Source of the DNA: Nocardia altamirensis NBRC 108246
Lineage (GTDB): Bacteria; Actinomycetota; Actinomycetes; Mycobacteriales; Mycobacteriaceae
Reading direction: 5' to 3'
Assembly: GCF_001612685.1 (NCBI RefSeq)
Contig: NZ_BDAY01000020.1
Coordinates: forward strand, 93,538-157,537
Length of the DNA stretch: 64,000 nucleotides
Shown: positions 46,730-55,025 of the stretch, piece by piece
Position numbering within the stretch: position 1 is the first letter of the stretch
Layout of the letters: each line of letters begins with the position of its first letter
Notes under the pieces: model-generated
Database searches by the model: none
Told to the model about the DNA's origin: nothing
Seen by the model: only the letters and a program-made list of their open reading frames with translations
Program-made: the position numbers and the translations under genes

Positions 46730-47983
46730 ATGCGGATTCTGGCGCTGGGTGGGGCCGGGGAGATGGGCCGTGTCGCGGTCCGCGCTCTTGTTGATGACGA
46801 CAGGGTCGATCAGGTGGTGGTGACCGATCTCGATCAGCGACAAGCAGTGCGAGTCGCACATGCGTTGGGTCCCAAGGTGTCGGGCCTGGGCCTGAATGTG
46901 GCTGATCGCGGTGAGCTGTTGGCTGCGATCAGGGACTGCACTGTCGTCGTCAACACAGTGGGTCCCTATTTCCGATTCGGTGTCCCGATCTTGTCCGCAG
47001 CGATCGAGGCGGGCCGCGACTACGTCGACATCTGCGACGACTGGGAACCCACCCTGGACATGCTGGCAATGAACGATCGTGCGCGCGCGGCGGGTGTGAC
47101 GGCACTGGTGGGGATGGGTGCCAGCCCAGGTATCGCCAATCTTCTTGCGGTGACTGCAGCGCGGGAACTCGACACCGTCGAAACCATCATCACCGGCTGG
47201 AATATCCAAGCGGCACAACATGACCCCAGCCCGAGTAACGCGCCCAGCGCGGCCATCGTGCACGGAATACGGCAGATCAGCGGCGCGATCAGGGTCACCC
47301 GAAGCGGTGTCCTCGTCGATCGGCCAGCGCTGGAGCGAATCGAGTTCGAATACCCGGGCATCGGTGCTGCTTGCGGTCGTAGCTTCGGACATCCAGAAGC
47401 GGTCACCCTCAACAGCGTCTACCCAGATCTGCAGAACAACACCAACATCGTCGTCGGTGACCGGTTCACTCTCGCGGGCCTATCGGCCGTGCGGTTCTGC
47501 GTCGATCACCGGATCCTCAGTCCCACCCAGGCCGCCCGTGTCGTCGCGTCCGCCGAACGTATGCTGCCCGCCAACCCGGCGAATCTCCTCAAACCAGGCG
47601 GACTTCCACCACTTTTCGCGGTCGCGACCGGCACCCACGGGAACGCTCCCGCCACCGCCGCGACAGCGCTGGCACAGATCCCCGGACTCACCATGGCGGA
47701 AAACACCGGCATACCGTTGGCAGCCGCGACACTCTTGCTCGCGTCTATACGACGACCAGGTGTCCACACCCCCGAAACCCTGATCGACCCCGACACATTC
47801 TTCGCCACGCTGGCACCCCATTGCATCGGCAACCCAGCTCCTACAGCGATGACCTCCACAACCCGCTCCTGGTCGACACCCCGAGCAAATGCCGACAGCT
47901 TGGCCACATCCGTGCTCACCGCCTTCCTGACACCCAACCCGAACCGGCCGCCCGCTGAGAGTCAGTGTGGGAGTTGCTGGTAG
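46730..47983 (+). CDS. Saccharopine dehydrogenase-like NADP-binding protein
   Basis: 417 residues, GGAAGGTGAGC upstream. The Rossmann start is MRILALGGAGEMGRVAVRALV, followed by TVVVNTVGPYFRFGVPILSAAIEAGRDYVDICDD, a signature of the saccharopine dehydrogenase/trans-acting enoyl reductase superfamily. The middle carries the substrate lobe (VGMGASPGIANLLA). The last ~50 residues are Pro/Thr/Ser-rich and do not look like the family, so a late frameshift is possible. Its stop overlaps the convergent lipoprotein gene by 22 bp. Divergent from, and probably controlled by, the TetR gene. Confidence 0.82.
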   Translation: MRILALGGAGEMGRVAVRALVDDDRVDQVVVTDLDQRQAVRVAHALGPKVSGLGLNVADRGELLAAIRDCTVVVNTVGPYFRFGVPILSAAIEAGRDYVDICDDWEPTLDMLAMNDRARAAGVTALVGMGASPGIANLLAVTAARELDTVETIITGWNIQAAQHDPSPSNAPSAAIVHGIRQISGAIRVTRSGVLVDRPALERIEFEYPGIGAACGRSFGHPEAVTLNSVYPDLQNNTNIVVGDRFTLAGLSAVRFCVDHRILSPTQAARVVASAERMLPANPANLLKPGGLPPLFAVATGTHGNAPATAATALAQIPGLTMAENTGIPLAAATLLLASIRRPGVHTPETLIDPDTFFATLAPHCIGNPAPTAMTSTTRSWSTPRANADSLATSVLTAFLTPNPNRPPAESQCGSCW

Positions 47984-49029
47984 AGCCCGATGAGTCCTTC
48001 GGCTGTGGCACGGGCCGCGGCGCAGCCGTTGAAGGCATCGATCGTGATGATCTCGGACTTCAGGTGATCGTCGAAAATACTGCCCAGGTGCGCTGGGGTG
48101 AACACTGCGTCAGAAGGCGGCTGCAGCGCGGTCGACACACTGATCCGACAGCGGCTGTCCGGCCCCCATTCGCCTTTGCTTTGCACGGCCCGCAGGCCAC
48201 CGATCGTGGTTTCCTTCGCGGTGCTGTCGCGTTCTCTGACGAACTCGATGTCCATCTGTGTGCGGTCTCTGCTGAACTCGTACTGGATGTCCTGGTATGT
48301 CGAATCGTCGTTGCCGTCGAGCTGGAACCGGCATTGCCAGGGCAGGTCGTTCCCGTCTTCCGCTAGCGCAGGATGGTGTCCCTGCCCGATCGTGCCGAGC
48401 ACGGCGCACGGGTCGAGTGCGGCCAGCGGGGAGTTCATGTGTGCATATTTCGAGGTCGCTCGTAAGGGTGGGTCGAGCCGGCGCGTGAGGGCTGCGGTGG
48501 CGATGTCCCGAGCTGCCGCACACGGATCGCCGGAGTCCACCGTGAAGCTGATATACCAGCGGTCACCCACCGGCGCATCCGCAAAACAGTGGTCGGGCTT
48601 GGCCTTGTTGTCGTCATAGGTGTCAGTCGTGATCACGCTCTCATCGCCCTGGCGTTGGCCGGTGATGCCGGGAACCATCGAGGCCATGATCGTGCTGCCA
48701 GGCCCAATGTCGGGAGATTTGAATGACACACTGCACCGGCTGAATTCGCGGTCGGCACCGAAGTAGTTGGGCGTCCCGATCAGGTGTATCACGGCGTCGT
48801 CGAGGTAGCCGCACGGATCAAGCGGACGCAGGGTATCGCGGTAGGCGATCATCATCTGATCCTGCGGTGACAGCACCGTCGCCCACGCCGGGATCGGTCC
48901 CGGCGGTGCCGTCAGCGGTGGCGCGGCGAGTGTCGGCAGTGGCGCGGCGGGTGTCGATGTGGACGTACACGACGAGGTGCCGACCACACCTGACAACAGC
49001 ATCGCCACAGCAACGAGCACTTTTCTCAC
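47962..49029 (-). CDS. Putative lipoprotein, DUF3558-like
   Basis: 355 residues from GTG 49029, chosen because VRKVLVAVAMLLSGVVGTSSC gives a short charged n-region, hydrophobic core and a lipobox-like end; a start at 49128 would put a 33-residue tail before it. Two similar halves carry Cys pairs: LDPCGYLDD with CSVSF, and LDPCAVLG with CRFQL, suggesting a duplicated disulfide domain like DUF3558 lipoproteins. Probably anchored outside the membrane; function unknown. No clear Shine-Dalgarno. Confidence 0.65.
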   Translation of the reverse strand: MRKVLVAVAMLLSGVVGTSSCTSTSTPAAPLPTLAAPPLTAPPGPIPAWATVLSPQDQMMIAYRDTLRPLDPCGYLDDAVIHLIGTPNYFGADREFSRCSVSFKSPDIGPGSTIMASMVPGITGQRQGDESVITTDTYDDNKAKPDHCFADAPVGDRWYISFTVDSGDPCAAARDIATAALTRRLDPPLRATSKYAHMNSPLAALDPCAVLGTIGQGHHPALAEDGNDLPWQCRFQLDGNDDSTYQDIQYEFSRDRTQMDIEFVRERDSTAKETTIGGLRAVQSKGEWGPDSRCRISVSTALQPPSDAVFTPAHLGSIFDDHLKSEIITIDAFNGCAAARATAEGLIGLYQQLPH

Positions 49030-49124
49030 GGCGGCGAATGCTACAACCGATTCGACTCGTCCTCCCGATTCGACCATCACGAACAGATCATCGGATCCGC
49101 TCCCACCAACCCTGGACGAACCGG

Positions 49125-49502
49125 TCAATCTGGCCGGGCGTTAGCACAGAGTTGATGTGGCGGAACCGGATAGGTACGGCCGAACTGGACTGCATCCGTG
49201 TTGGGGCCCGCGATGCGAACGATCTCGCGCGCATGTGAGGGTCCTGCGGAGATGTCCCAGACCCGGACTCCGTGCTCGGTCCCTGCGGCCAGGTAGCGGC
49301 CGTCGTCGCTCACGGTCATCAGCCGGACGAGATCGTCTGTGTCGATGACACAGATGAATGTGGCTGGGTGGGATTGGTGCGGTCGTAGGCGGCGATGCCG
49401 GGTACCTCTCGCGCACTCCGAGATCCGGTCGAGCTGTAGTGCGCGCATATCCGGTTCGAGCTTGACCAATATTCTTTTGAGAAAGAGAGATGTCCATATC
49501 AA
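49125..49502 (-). pseudogene. WD40-repeat remnant
   Basis: A 125-residue frame. The part LVRLMTVSDDGRYLAAGTEHGVRVWDISAG is a recognisable single WD40 blade, with GPNTDAVQF beginning another. The front of the frame is Arg/His-rich and not WD40-like. I read it as a fragment of a larger beta-propeller gene in a decayed region. Confidence 0.4.
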
Positions 49503-49580
49503 TCCTTACCCTATAAAGCGGGCTGATTTCCAGCCATACGCATTACCAGCCACCGACTGTTCTCGACAAGTCCGCAAACG

Positions 49581-49829
49581 TCAGTCACTCGTGTAACGAT
49601 TCTTCGCCAACGACCGGGAGGCAGCAAGCCTGGTGAGTCGGTCATGGAGCGCGATATCTTCGCGATTCTGAATTTCGTGCTCGGTGATGGCACACGCAAC
49701 TACGAGGTTGGCGGGCACTACGAGCTTCGAGCCGACACGATGTTTCCTATCGGCGAACCTCACAACTACCGGCTTGTTGTCGAGTGCCCGGACCCGCGCT
49801 AGAAAACGGGTCCCACTCCCCGTATCCAC
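49581..49829 (-). CDS. Possible small hypothetical protein in a decayed region
   Basis: 82 residues from GTG 49829. The composition is protein-like (VVVRFADRKHRVGSKLVVPANLVVACAITEHEI), but codon third positions are less GC-rich than in neighbouring genes and there is no clear ribosome site. No family recognised. It lies between a WD40 remnant and the haemoglobin cluster. Confidence 0.3.
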   Translation of the reverse strand: MDTGSGTRFLARVRALDNKPVVVRFADRKHRVGSKLVVPANLVVACAITEHEIQNREDIALHDRLTRLAASRSLAKNRYTSD

Positions 49830-50125
49830 TGTGTGGCGATTTCCCGCTACGGATACTCGCCGCGTGATTGAGTACCATCCGGTCGGTTCTTTATTTGCTC
49901 AACTGCCCAACCGAGAACCGTGCAGAGTCGGATTGCGGTGCCCATTTCCAGTGCTGGGAAGGTGATCATTGGGGTGTAGCGTTTTGCCCGATTCCAGGAT
50001 TGCGCAGGGCCGAGGGCCGGTCTCGAACGAGCGAACTCGGCCGCAATCGAAACCGAAGGAATCCGCACGAAGCTGTTCACTGGCCGTCGGCCGGTAAACG
50101 GGAGTTCGACCGAGGAGAGCCGAAG
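49830..50125. other. Gene-free stretch upstream of the haemoglobin cluster
   Basis: No gene supported here. It should contain the promoter for the plus-strand cluster 50126-52780. Frames crossing it show no recognisable protein. Confidence 0.4.
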
Positions 50126-50317
50126 GTGCCGCAACCGCCGGGCAAGATCGAGGCCGCTGTCATCTCCTTCGATCCGGGTGACTCCGGCACGGTCGAAACC
50201 GCCCGGGGAGCGTTGCCGGTGCGGGTCGCATGCAGCGATCCTCACCTGACCGGAGTTGGAGTTGCTTTGACCATCACCTATCCGAAATCAGTTGTCCGGC
50301 AGGGAGATTGCAACTAG
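50126..50317 (+). CDS. Small OB/cold-shock-like protein ahead of the flavohaemoglobin
   Basis: 63 residues from GTG 50126 with an excellent GAGGAGAG (50112-50119) 6 bp upstream. The sequence GKIEAAVISFDPGDSGTVETARGALPVRV shows the G-x-V/I-x-x-F-D...G-x-V strand pattern of a small OB barrel related in shape to cold-shock domains, but lacks the RNP aromatic residues. Its stop is 14 bp before the flavohaemoglobin start. Function unknown; probably a regulator or accessory protein of the cluster. Confidence 0.55.
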   Translation: MPQPPGKIEAAVISFDPGDSGTVETARGALPVRVACSDPHLTGVGVALTITYPKSVVRQGDCN

Positions 50318-50331
50318 CTCGCCTACTGACA

Positions 50332-51471
50332 ATGGATATTCCTGCTCTGCAAGCAAGTTGGCGCAACGTGGAAGTGATCGGCGCCGAAGCTATTCTCTAC
50401 TTCTACTCGCATCTGTTCATGGCACATCCCGAGGTACGGGCCATGTTTCCGGTGTCGATGTCGGATCAACGGGGCCGATTCTTCACCGCCCTCGGACACA
50501 TTGTCACCAATGTCGACAGAATTGCTGATGATCCGCGTTTCGTCGAGCAACTCGGCCGCGACCATCGCCGTTTCGGTGTCGTCGCCGACCACTACCCCGC
50601 CGCGGGCGCTTCGTTGCTGGCTACCCTGCAGTACTTCCTGGGCGAGGCCTGGACCGATAGCCTTGCCGCCGATTGGGCCGAGGCGTTCGGGACCATCGCG
50701 ACCCTCATGGTGCAGTCCGCCGAAGCCGACGAACGGACCTCGCCGGCCTGGTGGGACGCGGAGGTGATCGGCACCGAACGCCGCAGTATCGATATGGCGG
50801 TGGTGCGGATCAGGCCGTCGCAGCCGTACTCATACCTGCCCGGTCAGTCGATGGCCATAGAGATCCCGCAGCGCCCGCGACTGTGGCGCTACTACTCACC
50901 CGCTGGCGTCCCGCACGCCGACGGCACGATCGAACTGCACGTGCAAATCGTCGCGGGAGGACAGGTCAGCACGGTGCTGGCCCGCTCGCTCGAGCCCGGC
51001 GAGTGGATCCGGCTCGGCGCCCCCGTCGGCACCGCGCTCACACTCGCCGAAGACGACAGCGATCTGTTGATGGTGGCAGGCGGCTCCGGTCTTGCACCGC
51101 TGCGGGCGGTGATCGAGCAGATCGACGCCCGCCGTTACGAATCCCGCAGCGGGGGAAACGTGCATCTCTTCCACGGCGCGCGCACTCAGTGGCACCTGTA
51201 CGACCACCGGCAGCTGTCGGAGTGGGCGGAGACCCGGCCGTGGTTCCGATACACCCCAGCCGTTTCCGAGGATCCCACCTTCCCCGGCGCGCGTGGTCTC
51301 GTCGGCACCATCGCCGCCCAGACACACCACTGGGCCGGATACACAGCGCTGGTTTGCGGTTCGCCGGGGATGGTCGAACACACGGCAAACGAACTCGTCG
51401 CGGCAGGCATGGCCCGCATGGCGGTCCGATTCGAGCAGTTCCACCAACAGGCGCCGACGCGGCTTCCGTAG
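50332..51471 (+). CDS. hmp: Flavohaemoglobin (globin plus FAD/NAD reductase)
   Basis: 379 residues. The globin domain (1-~135) has an F-x-x-L-F-M-A-H-P region and a His-rich F helix (RDHRRFGVVADHYPAAGASLLATL) typical of flavohaemoglobins. The reductase has the FAD motif RYYSPAG, the NAD(P)H motif GGSGLAPLRAVIE and CGSPGMVEHT. It oxidises nitric oxide to nitrate with NAD(P)H and O2. Both halves look functional. It begins 14 bp after the OB-like gene; no own Shine-Dalgarno, so it may be translated by coupling. Next is a DivIVA-like gene, then a second haemoglobin. Confidence 0.9.
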   Translation: MDIPALQASWRNVEVIGAEAILYFYSHLFMAHPEVRAMFPVSMSDQRGRFFTALGHIVTNVDRIADDPRFVEQLGRDHRRFGVVADHYPAAGASLLATLQYFLGEAWTDSLAADWAEAFGTIATLMVQSAEADERTSPAWWDAEVIGTERRSIDMAVVRIRPSQPYSYLPGQSMAIEIPQRPRLWRYYSPAGVPHADGTIELHVQIVAGGQVSTVLARSLEPGEWIRLGAPVGTALTLAEDDSDLLMVAGGSGLAPLRAVIEQIDARRYESRSGGNVHLFHGARTQWHLYDHRQLSEWAETRPWFRYTPAVSEDPTFPGARGLVGTIAAQTHHWAGYTALVCGSPGMVEHTANELVAAGMARMAVRFEQFHQQAPTRLP

Positions 51472-51493
51472 ACGCCAGACACGAGGTACCCCC

Positions 51494-52339
51494 ATGGCGA
51501 TGAACCCCTCCGAGATCACACCCGAGAGCATCAGAGACACACAGTTCAAGCGCTCCGCCCTCGGCCGTCGCGGCTACGACGAAGCCCAAGTGGATCAATT
51601 TCTTCGCCGACTCTCTACCGTGATGGGCCAGGTCGTCGCCGCCAACGACCGGCTGACCAGCCAACTCCAACGCGGGGGCAGGGCGGACCTGGTCGCCGCC
51701 AACAACTATCTCCAGGAGCAGGTCGCGGAACTGGAGCGCCAGCTCCTCGATCGCGATACCAACCCGATCGGTGGCGGCCCGACCGTCGCGATGCTGTGGG
51801 ACGAGGTCGAGGCTCTGCGCCGCGAGAACGAGCGGCTACACGAGGAGGCGCACGACGATGTGCTCGGCGTGAATATCCGCGCGGTCAATATGCTCAGCCA
51901 AGCTCAGACAGCCGCGGAGGCAACGGTCAACGAGGCCGAGCGGTACGCGACCGAACTCGTCATCGAGGCCAGACAGCATTATGCCGAAATCCTCCGTCAG
52001 GCACAGGATTCCGCGGGACAGGCCGTCGGCGAGCTAGCCGCGCTCACCCAGGCGCCAGCGCCCGGGACCGCGGTGTCGCAGGCCGAAGTCGACTATCTCC
52101 GTGCCTACACGCAGATCGCTCAGAAACAGCTGCAGTCGATCGTCGACGCAATGTGCTTCGAAGTCGACAAGCTCGGTCGCAGCGCTCCACCGGGAATCCG
52201 TGGCCAGTCGATATCGACTGCGGCACAGCACCCTTCGACGATCCCATCGCTGCCGGGTGAGTCGGAGCAGCAGCCGTGGAATGAGCCGAGGCCTTCCGGC
52301 GGCGGCGAAGTGGACCACTATCACCACGCCGCGTCCTAA
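51494..52339 (+). CDS. DivIVA/Wag31-like coiled-coil protein
   Basis: 281 residues from ATG 51494, GAGG upstream. Residues ~5-55 are the DivIVA lipid-binding domain (IRDTQFKRSALGRRGYDEAQVDQFLRRL). Long coiled coils follow (LVAANNYLQEQVAELERQLLD; LWDEVEALRRENERLHEEA; MLSQAQTAAEATVNEAERYA). A Pro/Ser/Gly-rich tail with several His ends the protein. Such proteins mark curved membranes and cell poles. Finding one between two NO/O2-binding globins is unusual; it may anchor them at the pole or septum. It starts 22 bp after the flavohaemoglobin stop. Confidence 0.87.
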   Translation: MAMNPSEITPESIRDTQFKRSALGRRGYDEAQVDQFLRRLSTVMGQVVAANDRLTSQLQRGGRADLVAANNYLQEQVAELERQLLDRDTNPIGGGPTVAMLWDEVEALRRENERLHEEAHDDVLGVNIRAVNMLSQAQTAAEATVNEAERYATELVIEARQHYAEILRQAQDSAGQAVGELAALTQAPAPGTAVSQAEVDYLRAYTQIAQKQLQSIVDAMCFEVDKLGRSAPPGIRGQSISTAAQHPSTIPSLPGESEQQPWNEPRPSGGGEVDHYHHAAS

Positions 52340-52420
52340 CCGTCCAACTGCGCGCGCAGCGCTGGAATCGCCGCCCTCGCTCGGAGTCGCGGCGGATGAA
52401 TCACAATGAGAGGGAAGTCG

Positions 52421-52780
52421 TTGTCCATCTATGAGAAGCTCGGCGGAGCCGAGGCCATCGCCGCCGTTGTCGACGACTTCTACGTCCGCGTCCTTGCCGA
52501 CGACCGATTGGCCGGTTTCTTCACCGGCGTCAATCTGGCTCGGCTGCAGGGAAAGCAAACCGAATTCTTCTGCGCGGCCCTCGGCGGACCGGAGTCGTAC
52601 ACGGGCGTATCGATGAGACAGGTCCATAAAGGCCGCGGCATCATGCAGAGCCATTTCGACTTGGTCGCAGGCTATCTCAACGATGCCCTGCTGGGCGCCG
52701 GGGTGCCGGCAGACCTGGCCGCGCAGGTCCTCGAGGCCATAGCACCCCTGGCAGACGACATCGTCAGCGCTCGTGCCTGA
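52421..52780 (+). CDS. glbN: Group I truncated haemoglobin (trHbN)
   Basis: 119 residues from TTG 52421, preceded by GAGAGGGA and giving the standard start M-S-I-Y-E-K-L-G-G; an ATG at 52406 is in frame. The 2-on-2 globin has the B10 Tyr in [17 protein letters not shown], the distal LQGKQTEFF helix and proximal His in [12 protein letters not shown]. trHbN proteins dioxygenate nitric oxide. It closes a cluster of flavohaemoglobin and DivIVA-like genes, 81 bp after the latter. Confidence 0.9.
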   Translation: MSIYEKLGGAEAIAAVVDDFYVRVLADDRLAGFFTGVNLARLQGKQTEFFCAALGGPESYTGVSMRQVHKGRGIMQSHFDLVAGYLNDALLGAGVPADLAAQVLEAIAPLADDIVSARA

Positions 52781-53050
52781 CGCATCCGGTCCAGCGAGGT
52801 GGGCTGCATCCGCTCCAACCGCCCCCCATCTCGCCCGCCGCCCGCCAACGCCATTGCACATCACCTGATCCGCAATGGTGAACCCGCACACCGGAATCAA
52901 CGCAACGCACGGCACTGGTCTTTGCACGTCCGAGCGAGCTCGGTGCCGCGTTCGGTGCGCGAGTTGGATGAAAGCTGTTGCTTACAAACAGGATTCGCCT
53001 GAGGTCGGAGGCTCGTCGCCTCGGCAGGGCTCCATGCAGATGGGAACAGT

Positions 53051-53078
53051 ACCGGCCAGCATCTTCTTGCTGGCCGGT
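53051..53078 (+). terminator. Hairpin, candidate terminator
   Basis: ACCGGCCAGCA (53051-53061) pairs perfectly with TGCTGGCCGGT (53068-53078), 6-nt loop, followed by TGTTGGTTG. It is likely to end transcription from the haemoglobin cluster. Confidence 0.6.
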
Positions 53079-53150
53079 TGTTGGTTGAAGCCGAATTCGC
53101 CCTGAATTGCGGCAGGCAAGTAGAGGACGCCGTCTCGATCTCCACCCACA

Positions 53151-53188
53151 CCCCTTCGCTTGCCTGGCATTCCAGGCAGGCGAAGGGG
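53151..53188. terminator. Strong 17-bp hairpin without T-tract
   Basis: CCCCTTCGC and TTGCCTGG (53151-53167) pair with CCAGGCAG and GCGAAGGGG (53172-53188), 17 pairs including one G-T, 4-nt loop CATT. It has no T-run, as in many actinobacterial hairpin terminators, and may insulate hipBA. Confidence 0.55.
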
Positions 53189-53226
53189 CGCTGGGCAGCA
53201 AAGTAGTGCGGGTGCCGATAGGTGAT

Positions 53227-53317
53227 GATTCATATACCGATCTTCAAGCACTCTCTTGACAAGTGATCGATATATGAATCTTTTCGGTATATACGTGTTA
53301 TGATCGATATATGGATC
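53227..53317. promoter_or_regulatory. Three HipB operators
   Basis: GATTCATATACCGATC (53227-53242), GATCGATATATGAATC (53265-53280) and GATCGATATATGGATC (53302-53317). The first is the reverse of the same quasi-palindrome GATC(G/S)ATATAT(S)(G/A)ATC. Copies are 37-38 bp apart; the last covers the hipB start codon at 53311. They fit cooperative autorepression by HipB. Confidence 0.78.
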
Positions 53318-53553
53318 ATGCTAGGGCTGTCACCTCGGCCGAGTTCGGCCAAGCAGTGCGCAGCGCTCGGGAGCAGCGAGGCCTGCACCAAGCAGATCTT
53401 GCCGAGCGGCTCGGCGTCACGAGGATGACTGTGTCGCGGCTGGAAAGAGGAGGCGCGGTCCGTATGGAAACCGCCATTCGTGCGCTGTCCGAGTGCGGCT
53501 ACGAAATCGTTGTAGTACCCAAGTTCAGCCGGGTCACCGTCGAGGGACGGTAG
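53311..53553 (+). CDS. hipB: HipB-type antitoxin (XRE helix-turn-helix)
   Basis: 80 residues. The XRE helix-turn-helix is QADLAERLGVTRMTVSRLERG, with LHQADLAERLG and the second helix contacting DNA. The short C-terminal strand YEIVVVPKF is like the HipB tail that completes the toxin-bound dimer. It ends 4 bp before hipA. HipB neutralises HipA and represses the operon; three repeated sites upstream support autoregulation. Confidence 0.9.
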   Translation: MDHARAVTSAEFGQAVRSAREQRGLHQADLAERLGVTRMTVSRLERGGAVRMETAIRALSECGYEIVVVPKFSRVTVEGR

Positions 53554-53557
53554 CTCG

Positions 53558-54829
53558 ATGGCCCGCAACAAGGTCCCCGGTTTGGATGTGTGGTTGTACG
53601 GACATCGCGTCGCCCACCTCACTGAACCCAGCACCTACCGATACAAGCTCGAGTTCACCGACGAGGCGCTGGATGTTTTCGGTCAGGGAGCGCGAGTGCT
53701 GTCGCTTGCCCTGCCTTTCGATACCAAGGCGGTCGCTGACGCAAAGGGGGTGGGTGGTCGACCTGTGGCCGCGTTCCTGGAAGGACTCCTCCCCGAAGGG
53801 AATCTCCGCCGCCATCTCGCCGCGAGCCTCGGGGTTACCTCCATCGACAAGCTGGAGCTCCTGCGAGCAGTGGGTGCCGAATGCGCGGGTGCGGTGCAGT
53901 TCATCCCCGAAGGCGAAGTGCCGTCCACTGGGACGATCAGGGAGCTCTCCGATGACGAAGTGAACCGGCTCGTTGCTGATCTCCCCACTTATCACCTCCC
54001 CGAAGGAACTGTTCCGCAAGCGTCGCTTGCGGGAATTCAGGACAAGGTGCTGTTGGTTGCGCGACCGGACGGATCCTGGGGATGGCCCGAAGGCGGCGCG
54101 GTGTCATCACACATCATCAAACCTGAGCCGTTGGGTGGCGCGACCGTGCCGCATCTCATTCAGGCCGAACATTGGGCGATGTCGGTAGCTGGCGCCGCGG
54201 GCCTTAGTGCCGCACAGACCACTGTCGAATCCTTCGACGGACGTAGCGCTCTCGTCGTCGCCCGCTATGACCGGACCCAAGCCGGGGACAGGCTGCACCA
54301 GGAAGATTTCTGTCAGTCGCTCGGCCTGGACCCCGACGCAAAGTATGAAAGCACAGCAGAGTCCGAACAGCTCGGATCCAGGCTGCGCCGCCTCGCGTCT
54401 GTGGCGGCCGACCGTGCGATGGATCCCCAGGCGTTCCGCGTCGATCTGCTGTCGGCGGTGACCTTCAACGTCATCATGGGCAATGGTGACGCGCATTCGA
54501 AGAACTATTCACTGCTACTCGGCCGTCGCGGCGAAGTATCCCTGGCGCCGATGTATGACTCCGCACCGGTCATGTACCTGGATCCTAGATTCAAAGGCAC
54601 AGGCCACATCATCAACGGTCGCACCAACATCGACTCTGTCGACGAAGCCGACCTTGTGGCCGAAGCCCGCTCGTGGGGGCTGGCGCCGCGAATCGCGCAA
54701 GGCACGGTCCGCACCGTCATGGCGAATGTTTGGGACGCTGTGCACTCGATCCCCCTGCCGCCCGGCACCGAGTCGGTCTCGAACAGGCTCGAAGCGCTCT
54801 GGGCTCGGCGTCAGTGGACCGTGCCATGA
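53558..54829 (+). CDS. hipA: HipA-type toxin kinase
   Basis: 423 residues. It begins with the HipA N-terminal lobe (LDVWLYGHRVAHLTE), then GGRPVAAFLEGLLPEGNLR. The kinase has the P-loop-like SLAGIQDKVLLVAR, HIIKPEP with the ATP-binding Lys, the catalytic NVIMGNGDAHSKNYSLLL (N-x-D-x-H-x-K-N) and the metal Asp in LAPMYDSAP. All key residues are present. HipA phosphorylates glutamyl-tRNA synthetase in E. coli and stops growth; the target here is not known. Follows hipB directly. Confidence 0.93.
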   Translation: MARNKVPGLDVWLYGHRVAHLTEPSTYRYKLEFTDEALDVFGQGARVLSLALPFDTKAVADAKGVGGRPVAAFLEGLLPEGNLRRHLAASLGVTSIDKLELLRAVGAECAGAVQFIPEGEVPSTGTIRELSDDEVNRLVADLPTYHLPEGTVPQASLAGIQDKVLLVARPDGSWGWPEGGAVSSHIIKPEPLGGATVPHLIQAEHWAMSVAGAAGLSAAQTTVESFDGRSALVVARYDRTQAGDRLHQEDFCQSLGLDPDAKYESTAESEQLGSRLRRLASVAADRAMDPQAFRVDLLSAVTFNVIMGNGDAHSKNYSLLLGRRGEVSLAPMYDSAPVMYLDPRFKGTGHIINGRTNIDSVDEADLVAEARSWGLAPRIAQGTVRTVMANVWDAVHSIPLPPGTESVSNRLEALWARRQWTVP

Positions 54830-55025
54830 CCCCGAAAGCGCCATCCAAATCGCCTTGAACTACAAGAACACCGAGATGAGCGACGGTGCGGTGATCGGTG
54901 AAGCGCATCTGAAACTTGCACGGACAGTAGACAACCTCACGCCCGCAGCCTTCCACGGCGAGATCGGATTCACTGAGTCGTGCCCGGTCACTAAGCGGGC
55001 TAAGGCGGCCGAAGCGACTTAGTTC

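Larger units (their letters stand above)
52781..53310. other. Gene-free region with hairpins, then hipBA promoter
   Basis: No gene. Two strong hairpins (53051-53078 and 53151-53188, listed separately) follow the haemoglobin gene. From 53220 the DNA becomes AT-rich and holds the operators and promoter of hipBA. Confidence 0.55.
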
